Shown piece after piece: positions 43,550-51,596 of a DNA stretch of 56,510 nucleotides; position 1 is the first letter of the stretch; each line of letters opens with the position of its first letter. The stretch is from Prevotella sp. HJM029 (GTDB lineage: Bacteria; Bacteroidota; Bacteroidia; Bacteroidales; Bacteroidaceae). A program made the translations under genes and the position numbers. Where the stretch lies: the NCBI RefSeq assembly GCF_000599605.1, contig NZ_KK082660.1:7060-63569 (forward strand). The letters run 5' to 3'. The notes under the pieces were generated by a model, which worked only from the letters and a program-made list of their open reading frames with translations, was not told the origin of the DNA and searched no databases.

Positions 43550-44806
43550 TTATGTTTTATCATTTTCAATATCTATTTGAATAGCATTGGCTGCTTTATT
43601 TTTCTTTTCATCGACAACCTTTGCATATACTTGAGTTGTTTTGACATTTGTATGCCCAAGCATCTTGCTTACAGTATAGATGTCTGTTCCGTTTGCAAGT
43701 TGAAGGGTAGCAAATGTGTGCCTAAAACAATGAAAGCTGAGGTGCTTCTGAATACCAGCTTTCTCAATCCATGCCCTTAATGGGCGAGAAATCCAAGAAG
43801 GATTTGGTAATCCTTCAAAAACAAGTTGTTCTGGTTGTCTTGGTTCTCCACAAAGTTTAAAAGCCTGCTCTGAGATGGGCATATACTCCACCCCTTTTGT
43901 CTTTCTCTGAGTAAAGAGAAGTTTGACTTGGTTCCCTTCTATGGCTATTTCATTCCATTTTAGCTTTTGAATATCGCAATGTCTTAATCCTGTCAGAGCA
44001 GAGAAGAGTGCAGCTCGTTTAAGTACATCACGTTCACAAGGGGTATTAGCTAACTTATTCAGTTCATCAAGAGTTAAGTATTCCCTTCGGGATTCTTGTT
44101 CCTGTATGCCTTTGATTTTTGCAGATAAATCTATGGTCAAATATCCGTCTATGAATGCTTGTTTGAGTGCAGCCTTAAAAATAGAAAAATACGTAGAAGC
44201 TGTATTTCGTGATATTGTCCCTTTTTTACTTCCACCACAAGGGGCGGACAACAAGAAAAACTTAAAATCTTCTGCCAATCTATTATCTATCTGTGAAAAG
44301 AGTAGCGTATCTCCAGCAAACATTTTCAATAAAACATGTACCCGCTCCCAGTTTGTTCGAATTGAAAGGGAACTATTACTGTGTCGCTTGTCTGCCACTT
44401 TATCAAAGTACTTGATGAAATTTTGTTGCAATCGTTCTTTCTGTTCTGCTTGTGCTGTTTCTGTGTCACTATACAAGCTTGCATTATCATATTCACGCTG
44501 CCGTAGTTTTCTAACACTATCTGCATAAATACAGGCCTCTTGGTCTATCTCACTTTTGCACAAGATAATTCCGTTCAAATCTCGTTTAGGTTTGAAGGTT
44601 TGAGTCGCTTCGGTAGTACGAGCTGTTCTGCTTTTATCCCAAATAGGAGTAGTGATTGTTCTGTTTAGATACTCACGCACTCTTTGTGGAGAATCTTTTC
44701 CAGCTACTCTCACAGGATAGCTTTCTATATACAGGTACCATTCTTTTCGATAGGCACTCTTTCGCAATCGTACTGTTGCCTTTGTATTATCAAGTTCCTT
44801 TCTCAT
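43550..44806 (-). CDS. int: Tyrosine recombinase (integrase) of IME2
   Basis: A 418-aa integrase. The N-terminal arm-binding part (TVRLRKSAYRKEWYLYIESY) is typical of Bacteroidota integrases. Catalytic residues lie in TGLRHCDIQKLKW, FHCFRHTFATLQL and MLGHTNVKTTQVYAKV. It belongs to the same broad family as the IME1 enzyme but differs clearly in sequence. It is preceded by the zinc-finger/HTH gene, with a 13-base gap. Confidence 0.93.
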   Translation of the reverse strand: MRKELDNTKATVRLRKSAYRKEWYLYIESYPVRVAGKDSPQRVREYLNRTITTPIWDKSRTARTTEATQTFKPKRDLNGIILCKSEIDQEACIYADSVRKLRQREYDNASLYSDTETAQAEQKERLQQNFIKYFDKVADKRHSNSSLSIRTNWERVHVLLKMFAGDTLLFSQIDNRLAEDFKFFLLSAPCGGSKKGTISRNTASTYFSIFKAALKQAFIDGYLTIDLSAKIKGIQEQESRREYLTLDELNKLANTPCERDVLKRAALFSALTGLRHCDIQKLKWNEIAIEGNQVKLLFTQRKTKGVEYMPISEQAFKLCGEPRQPEQLVFEGLPNPSWISRPLRAWIEKAGIQKHLSFHCFRHTFATLQLANGTDIYTVSKMLGHTNVKTTQVYAKVVDEKKNKAANAIQIDIENDKT

Positions 44807-44819
44807 TGTATGTCGCGGG

Positions 44820-45377
44820 TTAGTGTTTATACAAATTGTCTATCTCTGATTTTGGTGCATAGACGTAATTACCAATCTGCCTTGTTGGAATAGAATATTT
44901 GCGAATATGCAGATATACAGTACTATCATGGATACCAAACTTCTTAGCTATTTCTCCAATCGTATAACAATCTTCAGGCTCAAGCCGGTAAGTCTTTACT
45001 TCCGAATGTTTTTCTTTTCTTCTTTCATCGTAAGGACGTAGATCAAAACGTTCTTGTAAATCAGCTTTGCAAATACGTATCATCCTTAGTCCGAGGTTAT
45101 AATAACGGACTTGTTTATTCCTGATTAAGCGATAAAGGGAATCTCGTCCAATATCAAATAATGCAGTTGCATCAGCTATTGAGAGAAAAGGCTGGTTCTT
45201 CGGAACTCTCGCAGCCTTTTCTCTTTTCAATGCATCCAATTGTCCTTCCTTTTTTCTTTGTTTGTATGCAGCTTGAGAACAGTTCTTAGAGCAGTATCTG
45301 GAGGTCAGCGTCTTTGCAATAAAAGATTTACCGCAAATTTCGCATTTCCGCTCTATTTGAAATTTTGCACTTGCCAT
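44820..45377 (-). CDS. Zinc-finger and HTH protein of IME2
   Basis: A 185-aa relative of the IME1 protein at 26110-27045: C4 zinc motif (CEICGKSF ... RYCSKNCS), an HTH unit (SIADATALFDIGRDSLYRLI) and a second HTH (TIGEIAKKFGIHDSTVYLHI). It lacks the third HTH. Placed just upstream of the integrase, it likely controls or assists recombination. Confidence 0.75.
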   Translation of the reverse strand: MASAKFQIERKCEICGKSFIAKTLTSRYCSKNCSQAAYKQRKKEGQLDALKREKAARVPKNQPFLSIADATALFDIGRDSLYRLIRNKQVRYYNLGLRMIRICKADLQERFDLRPYDERRKEKHSEVKTYRLEPEDCYTIGEIAKKFGIHDSTVYLHIRKYSIPTRQIGNYVYAPKSEIDNLYKH

Positions 45378-45419
45378 ACTATTTGTATATATTTGATTAT
45401 CAATCTATCTTTTAAATTA

Positions 45420-45500
45420 AGTCGCACTTTATCTCCCATTAAGTTGCGGCACAAATATGGTACAAATATAAGCACAAAAACGATTAAAAACGATGATATT
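45420..45500. other. Probable right end of IME2
   Basis: The stretch contains spaced GCACAAATAT, GTACAAATAT and GCACAAAA (45451-45481) and two ACGAT copies. Such short repeats beside an integrase operon often mark integrase-binding sites at the element end. The dnaK terminator begins about 40 bases further. The exact crossover site is not determined. Confidence 0.4.
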
Positions 45501-45520
45501 TAATTATTATTAAGAAATAA

Positions 45521-45553
45521 AAATCCCAGCAACTTATTATGTTACTGGGATTT
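45521..45553 (-). terminator. Terminator of dnaK
   Basis: AAATCCCAGCAAC and GTTACTGGGATTT pair (one mismatch) around TTATTAT, 32 bases beyond the dnaK stop, with flanking A/T tracts. Confidence 0.8.
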
Positions 45554-45584
45554 ACTTATTTTTAATTAGCGTTTGTTAGCACTT

Positions 45585-47498
45585 TTACTTTACTTCCTCG
45601 AAGTCGGCATCTTGGATGTCATCGGCACTATTGTTGCCGTTATCCTGTGCTTGTTGACCGCCTTGGAAGCCTTGTGCGTCAGCACCAGGCTGTGCACCAC
45701 CTTGATACATCTGTGCACTGGCTGCTTGAACGGCTGCGTTGAGGGCTGTAGTTGCTGTATCGATGGCTGCAACATCAGCGGCCTTGTGGGCATCTTTCAG
45801 TTGCTGGAGTGCTGTTTCGATAGGTGCTTTCTTGTCGGCAGGAACCTTGTCGGCATTGTCCTTCAAGAAGTTCTCTGTCGTGAAGATTAATGAGTCAGCT
45901 TGGTTGAGCTTATCCACTTTCTCACGTTCAGCTTTGTCTGCCGCAGCATTCTGTTCAGCTTCAGCCTTCATTCTGTCGATTTCTTCCTGACTCAAGCCAC
46001 TTGAAGCTTCAATGCGAATCTTCTGCTCCTTACCTGTAGCCTTATCCTTTGCGCTTACATTCAGAATACCATTGGCATCAATATCGAATGTAACTTCAAT
46101 CTGAGGAACACCACGACGTGCGGGTGCAATGCCTTCAAGGTTGAATTGTCCGATGCTCTTGTTCTGAGCTGCCATAGGACGTTCACCTTGCAACACGTGG
46201 ATGGTTACGGCCGTTTGGTTGTCAACAGCAGTCGAAAAAGTCTCGCTCTTCTTACAAGGAATAGTGGTGTTGGCTTCGATGAGCTTGGTCATTACGCCGC
46301 CCATGGTTTCGATACCCAACGTCAGAGGCGTTACGTCGAGCAACACAATGTCGCCCACACCGCTCTCTTTGTTTAAGATGGCGCCTTGAATGGCTGCACC
46401 AACAGCTACCACTTCATCGGGGTTTACACCCTTAGAAGGCTCTTTCCCGAAGTAGTTCTTCACCAAAGTCTGCACAGCAGGAATACGGCTTGAACCACCA
46501 ACCAAAATCACTTCGTCGATATCTGAAGTCTGCAAGTGTGCGTCACGAATAGCATTTTGGCAAGGAACCAAACAAGCCTGAATGAGCTCGTGTGCCAATT
46601 GCTCGAACTGAGCACGGGTCAATGTCTTAACCAAATGCTTTGGAACGCCACCCTCTGCAGAGATATAAGGCAAGTTGATCTCGGTCGAAGACGAGCTCGA
46701 TAACTCAATCTTCGCTTTCTCAGCAGCCTCTTTCAAGCGTTGCATAGCCATTGGATCCTTGGTCAAATCAATACCTTCATCGGCCTTGAAACCATCGGCA
46801 AGCCACTTGATAATCACTTGGTCAAAGTCGTCACCACCGAGGTGTGTGTCACCATTGGTTGAAAGAACCTCGAACACGCCGCCGCCAAATTCCAAGATAG
46901 AGATATCAAAAGTACCACCACCAAGGTCGAAAACGGCAATCTTCATATCTTTGTTTGCCTTGTCAACACCATATGCAAGTGCTGCAGCTGTAGGCTCGTT
47001 CACAATGCGTTGTACGTTCAAACCTGCGATTTGTCCTGCCTCTTTTGTAGCCTGACGTTGTGAGTCAGAGAAATAAGCTGGAACAGTAATCACTGCATCT
47101 GTCACCTCTTGTCCCAAATAGTCCTCGGCCGTTTTCTTCATTTTCTGCAAGACCATTGCCGAAATCTCTTGCGGAGTATATTTGCGTCCTTCAATTTCTA
47201 CGCGTGGATAGCCTGCGTCATCAACCACTTTATAAGGCATAGCCTCAGCCTCTTTGCGGCTCTGTTCATAGGTCTCACCCATGAAACGTTTGATAGAGTA
47301 TACGGTGTTCTGTGGATTGGTGATAGCCTGACGCTTTGCAGGATCACCCACTTTGCGCTCACCATCTTTCAAAAATCCCACTACCGAAGGTGTGGTTCTT
47401 TTACCTTCACTGTTTGCAATCACAACAGGTTCGTTACCTTCAAAAACGGCAACGCAGCTGTTTGTTGTTCCTAAGTCAATTCCAATAATCTTACCCAT
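45585..47498 (-). CDS. dnaK: Molecular chaperone DnaK (Hsp70)
   Basis: ATP-driven chaperone. The 637-aa product opens [20 protein letters not shown]. It has the three ATPase signatures ([37 protein letters not shown]), the substrate domain after [14 protein letters not shown] and a lid ending in [12 protein letters not shown]. Length is normal. No grpE or dnaJ is adjacent, common in this phylum. It transcribes toward IME2. Confidence 0.97.
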   Translation of the reverse strand: MGKIIGIDLGTTNSCVAVFEGNEPVVIANSEGKRTTPSVVGFLKDGERKVGDPAKRQAITNPQNTVYSIKRFMGETYEQSRKEAEAMPYKVVDDAGYPRVEIEGRKYTPQEISAMVLQKMKKTAEDYLGQEVTDAVITVPAYFSDSQRQATKEAGQIAGLNVQRIVNEPTAAALAYGVDKANKDMKIAVFDLGGGTFDISILEFGGGVFEVLSTNGDTHLGGDDFDQVIIKWLADGFKADEGIDLTKDPMAMQRLKEAAEKAKIELSSSSSTEINLPYISAEGGVPKHLVKTLTRAQFEQLAHELIQACLVPCQNAIRDAHLQTSDIDEVILVGGSSRIPAVQTLVKNYFGKEPSKGVNPDEVVAVGAAIQGAILNKESGVGDIVLLDVTPLTLGIETMGGVMTKLIEANTTIPCKKSETFSTAVDNQTAVTIHVLQGERPMAAQNKSIGQFNLEGIAPARRGVPQIEVTFDIDANGILNVSAKDKATGKEQKIRIEASSGLSQEEIDRMKAEAEQNAAADKAEREKVDKLNQADSLIFTTENFLKDNADKVPADKKAPIETALQQLKDAHKAADVAAIDTATTALNAAVQAASAQMYQGGAQPGADAQGFQGGQQAQDNGNNSADDIQDADFEEVK

Positions 47499-47561
47499 AA
47501 TTCTTATATATTTTATTTTTTATTATTCTTGTTTCATGTCCCGGAAGTTTTCCGAAGACAT

Positions 47562-47647
47562 ACGCTTATAAACAAACCACGTGCCAACATGGGTACGTGG
47601 TTTGGGATTGTCATAAATACGTGACAAAATGTCACATTTATAAGCGT
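47562..47647. promoter_or_regulatory. Cluster of three palindromes upstream of dnaK
   Basis: An outer perfect 11-bp inverted repeat (ACGCTTATAAA at 47562-47572, TTTATAAGCGT at 47637-47647) encloses CAAACCACGTGCC/GGTACGTGGTTTG (47573-47604, one mismatch) and GTGACA-AAA-TGTCAC (47621-47635). The second may be the terminator of the sigma gene; the others may be regulator sites or an mRNA leader. It is not a CIRCE element. Confidence 0.55.
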
Positions 47648-47680
47648 GTGTTATTTGCCATTCCTGCCAATAGCAACTTG

Positions 47681-48439
47681 CTATGCAAAGTAAACGCGCA
47701 GCATTTCGGAGTTGGTGTGGCGGCTTAGCTTGCGCACGGCCTGCTTCCTAATCTGACGCACTCGTTCGCGTTTCAGTCCCATGCGCATGCCGATCTCGGA
47801 AAAAGTGAGGTGGGGAGTGTTGATGCCATAGAAGGAAGCCACTACTTGTTGTTCGCGCTCATTCAATATTTCCATGGCTTGTAGTAATTCTTCTTTCACT
47901 GAATCGGCCAACACTTGCTGGTCGGGGCGTACCACACTGTCGTCTTTTAAGGTGCTGGCCAAGCTCACTTGTTTGCCATTTTGCAAAGGAGCATCGACAG
48001 AGAAGGCTCGGCTATTCTCTTTCTCTTGTATGCTTTTCTCATTTTTCGGTAGTCTGATAATGCCACTTTGCACGTTTAACGCTTGTTCCATTGCCTTACG
48101 AACAAAGGGTTCGGCATAGCCTACGAAGCGCAATCCGCGCGCACCATCAAAATGATAAGCTGCATTGAGCAAGGCCATGTTGCCCTCACTGATGAGGTCG
48201 GCAATCGACATGCCCTCGCCTGTGTATTGTTTTGCCACAGCAACTACAAAGCGCAGGTTGGCCGAAACCAATTGGTTGGCAGCCCGTTCGGCCTGTTTTC
48301 CGCCCGCTTTAATCTGTTGTGCGAGGGCGCATTCTTCGTCATCACTTAATAAAACTTCTTTTCCTATTTCGTTTAAATAGGCAGTGAGCGATGCTTTTTC
48401 ACGCTCCGACAAGGGGTGTCCTGTTTTTATTTTCTTCAT
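47681..48439 (-). CDS. Sigma-70 family RNA polymerase sigma factor (RpoD/RpoS-type)
   Basis: A 252-aa sigma factor without a long region 1.1: region 1.2 (LTAYLNEIGKEVLLSDDEEC), region 2 (NLRFVVAVAKQYTGEGMSIA, then DLISEGNMALLNAAYHFD), region 3, and region 4 (LTFSEIGMRMGLKRERVRQI). The main Bacteroidota housekeeping sigma is about 287 aa and better conserved in region 2, so this shorter one with a degenerate ARGLRFVGYAEPFVRKAMEQ core is more likely an alternative sigma of the same group. Confidence 0.88.
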   Translation of the reverse strand: MKKIKTGHPLSEREKASLTAYLNEIGKEVLLSDDEECALAQQIKAGGKQAERAANQLVSANLRFVVAVAKQYTGEGMSIADLISEGNMALLNAAYHFDGARGLRFVGYAEPFVRKAMEQALNVQSGIIRLPKNEKSIQEKENSRAFSVDAPLQNGKQVSLASTLKDDSVVRPDQQVLADSVKEELLQAMEILNEREQQVVASFYGINTPHLTFSEIGMRMGLKRERVRQIRKQAVRKLSRHTNSEMLRVYFA

Positions 48440-48520
48440 CTTCTCTTCTGTATTTGTTATGCTTTGTGATTTGATAGGCTCAAAATGTATGCCATATTAC
48501 GCTGTAATCTGCGTTATATT

Positions 48521-48551
48521 CAAAACTAAAAGCTATGCTTTTTCAGTGCAA
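48521..48551 (-). promoter_or_regulatory. Candidate promoter of the sigma factor gene
   Basis: On the minus strand TTG (48551-48549) and TAGTTTTG (48528-48521) are 20 bases apart, a good Bacteroidota promoter pair, 82 bases before the ATG at 48439. Confidence 0.55.
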
Positions 48552-48564
48552 TCTATTGGCCTTT

Positions 48565-49569
48565 TCATTTCTGGCTCTTTCTTTTTTCCTTGCTTTTAAA
48601 TTGTTCAATAATTTGTTGATATTGTGGAGCTGTGCGGAAGTTGGTATTCTTTCGCAATGCTAACTCCACGTTTCCTATGCGATGTTGATAGCCAGCCATC
48701 TCGCTTTGCATTTGTAAATAATGCTTTGCTTGGTACTGAATGTTACGTTCTTGTTCCCGACAAAGATGGTCACACACGCGGTTGAGCAGTGGTTCAACTA
48801 CATTTTCAAGCAAGTGATGACCATGTATATATAAATAGGTGTTATGGGGTGTGACTCCCAATCGTTCCAAATCGGTTGCTACCTGCTGATATTCCTCCGC
48901 TGCAGATGGATTCTTTTCCTGCAGATCTCGCACCACGCGTCCCACCTTTTTGGCTAATTTTGTCAAGACTTGTTGAGGAGCATTGATATCGATTTCCCCC
49001 ATATCAATGGCATGATTGAATTGTGTCATGGTGAAATCGCAGTAATGTGTGGAGCGATAATACCAAATGTTCCACACAAAAAGAGGGTAAATGATTTCAG
49101 AATAGTGTTGCATGAAGGCTTCGAAATCAAAGATGTTGTGGTCGTTGAGTACTACCGAAACCACGACGTTGCGCAGGGAAGGTGCATAACATTGCAGGTT
49201 TTCGATGGCATAGGTGTAGGTGTGAAACACATAAGGGTTGCTTAACACCTGCTTTGAGCTTTGTGAAACGCCTTGCAACAGGTAGTCGTAATCGGCGTCG
49301 ACACACGCAATCATGTCTTCACCTACATCCGATAGCAAGCGTGATATGGCAGCCTTCTTCCCACGTTCTATTTTGTGTTGACGTGAAGGCAGCATCACTT
49401 CAAAGTAGTGTTCCTCGTCTTCTAACTCGCTGAGCACACTACGCCAGAAGAAGATATCTTCATAGCCCTCCACATAGGCCACTACTTTGCGGCGCGCTTG
49501 CTTAGAGGTGAGCTGGTTGGCTGCTTCAAAATAAGCCGATGAGATGTGCTGTTGGAGTCGTTTTGCCAT
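48565..49569 (-). CDS. DUF4435 (Toprim-like) protein, AriB-like partner of the upstream ATPase
   Basis: A 334-aa protein with a Toprim-type core near the N-terminus: E34 in VVAYVEGYEDIFFWRSVL, and D91-x-D93 in DMIACVDADYDYLL. A helical C-terminal region follows, ending in a basic tail (KSKEKRKSQK). DUF4435 proteins act as the nuclease/effector half (AriB) of the PARIS antiphage system beside an ABC-type ATPase (AriA). Here the gene starts 12 bases after such an ATPase on the same strand. Homology to PARIS is a family-level inference. Confidence 0.75.
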   Translation of the reverse strand: MAKRLQQHISSAYFEAANQLTSKQARRKVVAYVEGYEDIFFWRSVLSELEDEEHYFEVMLPSRQHKIERGKKAAISRLLSDVGEDMIACVDADYDYLLQGVSQSSKQVLSNPYVFHTYTYAIENLQCYAPSLRNVVVSVVLNDHNIFDFEAFMQHYSEIIYPLFVWNIWYYRSTHYCDFTMTQFNHAIDMGEIDINAPQQVLTKLAKKVGRVVRDLQEKNPSAAEEYQQVATDLERLGVTPHNTYLYIHGHHLLENVVEPLLNRVCDHLCREQERNIQYQAKHYLQMQSEMAGYQHRIGNVELALRKNTNFRTAPQYQQIIEQFKSKEKRKSQK

Positions 49570-49581
49570 TGTGGTATGAGG

Positions 49582-50400
49582 TTAATCGGGTAGGGTGATA
49601 TCGGTAACTTCGGTTACATGATCCATCCAGCCATTCATAATCACAGCTGGACTATGCGTGGTGATGATGAGTTGCACGTTGGGATTGAGTTGCAGGATGA
49701 GGTCGATGAGCTGCTTTTGCCATTCAAAGTGCAGGCTCACTTCGGGTTCATCCATGAGCAACACATAAGGGAGTTGATTTTCCATCAATACGGTGAGCAA
49801 AATCATTAGCATCTGTTTTTCACCACTCGAAAGCTGATAAGGCAGCAGCCTTTCCCCCATTTGGTTAAAGCGTATCTCGTTTTCTGTGCGCACAATGGTC
49901 TTGCCAGTCTCTGCAAAAAGGCAGTCGATGAGGTCTTGAAACAGCTGTTTGGGGGCGGCATAGCGTTGTGCTTCGGCAGCCCCGTCAGGCGTTCCGCTTT
50001 GCAAAGCAGCAATCATTTGGTTGCCCACATTCACCTGATAATCCAAATATTTGCGCTGCAGTTGAAACAGTTGCCAGTCCAATTCTGTAGTCAAGCTAAG
50101 GTCTAACTTGCCCATCACGTCGGCATTGATGAGCGGGCGGTCGAAAGAGCGCACCACATCAAAGCGAATTTCGTCGGCCGTCTGAGGCATCAGTGTGAGC
50201 TTTATTCCCTTGGGCGTGTGAGAGGCATGAGCACTATTCTGTGACAAACTGCGAATAATCTTGGTGAGAATGGTGCTCTTACCCACACCATTGATGCCAC
50301 TCAGCACATTGACGTGGCGGTGCAAAGGCCACAAGATGTGTTTGGTTCCACTCCAAAGCGAGTCGATTTCAATTTGTTGGATATAGTCTGCGTATGCCAT
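49582..50400 (-). CDS. ABC-type AAA ATPase (AAA_21-like), AriA-like partner of DUF4435
   Basis: From ATG 50400 (MAYADYIQQIEIDSLWSG) the product has 272 residues: Walker A GINGVGKS (35-42), ABC signature LSSGEKQMLMILL, Walker B YVLLMDEPEVSLH and switch His in LIITTHSPAVI. This is the fold of OLD/RecF-like ATPases that sense invaders in several defence systems. The longer frame from 50568 crosses the promoter and is rejected. It is shorter than well-known AriA proteins, so it may be a compact relative. Confidence 0.8.
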   Translation of the reverse strand: MAYADYIQQIEIDSLWSGTKHILWPLHRHVNVLSGINGVGKSTILTKIIRSLSQNSAHASHTPKGIKLTLMPQTADEIRFDVVRSFDRPLINADVMGKLDLSLTTELDWQLFQLQRKYLDYQVNVGNQMIAALQSGTPDGAAEAQRYAAPKQLFQDLIDCLFAETGKTIVRTENEIRFNQMGERLLPYQLSSGEKQMLMILLTVLMENQLPYVLLMDEPEVSLHFEWQKQLIDLILQLNPNVQLIITTHSPAVIMNGWMDHVTEVTDITLPD

Positions 50401-50420
50401 ATAGTATTTTTTCGTTAGGG

Positions 50421-50428
50421 CAAATTTA
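50421..50428 (-). promoter_or_regulatory. Candidate -7 element of the ATPase/DUF4435 operon
   Basis: The minus strand reads TAAATTTG, matching TAnnTTTG, 21 bases before ATG 50400. Confidence 0.55.
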
Positions 50429-50554
50429 CGAAATAAAACCGAATGGTCTATGCGTCCTTCGTCCTTTTTCCATGCAAAAGCTTGTCTTTTGGTACTTTTT
50501 GGATGCAAGAAGATGGCTGAGGTTCTTAAAAGTTGTAAAATAACAAATAAAAAA

Positions 50555-50586
50555 TTTGCGTCGTCCAAATAATCTCTTTACTTTTG
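50555..50586 (+). promoter_or_regulatory. Promoter of the tRNA-Val/tRNA-Tyr unit
   Basis: TTTG at 50555-50558 and TACTTTTG at 50579-50586 are 20 bases apart, a full consensus pair ending 17 bases before the tRNA. Confidence 0.75.
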
Positions 50587-50603
50587 CAACGCCTCAAAAA
50601 TGA

Positions 50604-50678
50604 GGGCGTTTAGCTCAGCTGGTTTAGAGCATCTGCCTTACAAGCAGAGGGTCGGCGGTTCGAATCCGTCAACGCCCA
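50604..50678 (+). tRNA. tRNA-Val (anticodon TAC)
   Basis: Acceptor arms GGGCGTT/AACGCCC pair fully. The D-loop TAGCTCAGCTGGTTTAGAGC, anticodon arm CTGCCTTACAAGCAG and T-arm GGCGGTTCGAATCCGTC are all standard. Anticodon TAC reads Val codons. CCA is not encoded. Confidence 0.96.
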
Positions 50679-50687
50679 CAGTCGAAA

Positions 50688-50769
50688 GGGTGGTTACCAG
50701 AGTGGCCAAATGGGGCAGACTGTAAATCTGCTGGCGATGCCTTCGGTGGTTCGAATCCATCACCACCCA
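50688..50769 (+). tRNA. tRNA-Tyr (anticodon GTA)
   Basis: An 82-base class II tRNA: acceptor GGGTGGT/ACCACCC, anticodon arm CAGACTGTAAATCTG with GTA at 50722-50724, a long variable arm (CTGGCGATGCCTTCGG) and T-arm GGTTCGAATCC. Transcribed with tRNA-Val. Confidence 0.96.
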
Positions 50770-50774
50770 CAACA

Positions 50775-50812
50775 ACAAAGAGATATCCAATGAAGGGTGT
50801 CTCTTTGTTTGG
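50775..50812 (+). terminator. Terminator of the tRNA unit
   Basis: ACAAAGAGA and TCTCTTTGT form a 9-bp stem with a 16-base loop, followed by TTGGTTTT, just after tRNA-Tyr. Confidence 0.65.
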
Positions 50813-50833
50813 TTTTAATGCAAAGGGGACGAC

Positions 50834-51412
50834 ATGCAAAAAACGCAGTTAAACATTAAGAATATGGTGTGCGACCGTTGCAAAATGGCCGTGGAACAGG
50901 TGCTAAAGGAAACAAAGCTAACTCCAGAACGCATTGATTTGGAGGAAGTTTGGGTAAGTGATACGCCCACAGAGGCGCAGTTGGCACAACTCAAAACACG
51001 CTTAGAGGCCTTGGGCTTTGAACTGCTCGACGATCAGCGGCAGCAGATAATTGAGCGCATGAAGACTGCTATCATTGAGTTGGTGCATCATCATCAGGGC
51101 GATAAGGGGCTTAATTTGAGCACCTATTTGGCGCAGCTGTTGCATCGTGACTATAGCGCATTGAGCAAATTGTTTAGTGAAGTGACAGGGCTCACCATCG
51201 AACGTTATTTCATTATGCAACGCATCGAGCGTGTGAAAGAGCTGATTCGCTATGATGAACTGACGCTAACCGAGATAGCCTATCAAATGAATTATTCAAG
51301 TGTGGCTCATTTAAGCAGCCAGTTTCGTAACGTCACGGGCATGACCCCCACGCAATTCCGCTTCATGAAAACAGCGCAACGTGCCAATCTTGATGAAGTA
51401 GGAACGAAATAA
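50834..51412 (+). CDS. AraC-family regulator with N-terminal heavy-metal-associated-like domain
   Basis: A 192-aa protein. Residues 1-65 resemble an HMA domain with the metal-type CxxC motif (NMVCDRCKMAVEQVLKE) and ferredoxin-like spacing to the strand ALGFELLDD. Residues 90-180 are a double-HTH AraC domain (STYLAQLLHRDYSALSKLFS; TLTEIAYQMNYSSVAHLSSQ, then FRNVTGMTPTQFR). It suggests a regulator that senses metal, likely copper or a similar ion, but no efflux genes are adjacent. The ATG lies 14 bases after GGTTTTAATGC; no separate promoter is obvious. Confidence 0.82.
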   Translation: MQKTQLNIKNMVCDRCKMAVEQVLKETKLTPERIDLEEVWVSDTPTEAQLAQLKTRLEALGFELLDDQRQQIIERMKTAIIELVHHHQGDKGLNLSTYLAQLLHRDYSALSKLFSEVTGLTIERYFIMQRIERVKELIRYDELTLTEIAYQMNYSSVAHLSSQFRNVTGMTPTQFRFMKTAQRANLDEVGTK

Positions 51413-51520
51413 TCCCACATAGATTCGTGTGGTTGAGCCACCTCATTGGCGAAAGTAAGTGTTTCATCTTTGTGCTGTTTTGTGGGTAGTGTCGCTGTCA
51501 TGGAGCAGAGGTGAAAGCGC

Positions 51521-51557
51521 AAAAGCGGTTGCAAGCATCATGCTTGCAACCGCTTTT
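51521..51557. terminator. Bidirectional terminator between convergent genes
   Basis: A perfect 17-bp stem (AAAAGCGGTTGCAAGCA with its complement) around TCA, between the AraC-type gene (+) and the 51597-52391 gene (-). Confidence 0.85.
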
Positions 51558-51596
51558 GTGGTTCTATAGCCCATAGGATGAGGGTTAATGAGAAAG

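Larger units (their letters stand above)
37910..45500 (-). mobile_element. Integrative mobilizable element IME2
   Basis: A second element read leftwards: zinc-finger/HTH protein, integrase, membrane protein, HTH protein, VapE-like helicase, repeat cluster, primase (frameshifted), oriT-like hairpin, MobC-like protein, relaxase and a membrane protein. The right limit is set by the repeat-rich stretch 45440-45475 before the dnaK terminator. The left limit is uncertain: the xre-fic-35777 genes may be its cargo. No conjugation machinery, so it would depend on a helper. Confidence 0.7.

Noticed and set aside
47562-47647. CIRCE/HrcA operator for dnaK
   Set aside because: The TTAGCACTC-N9-GAGTGCTAA consensus is absent.
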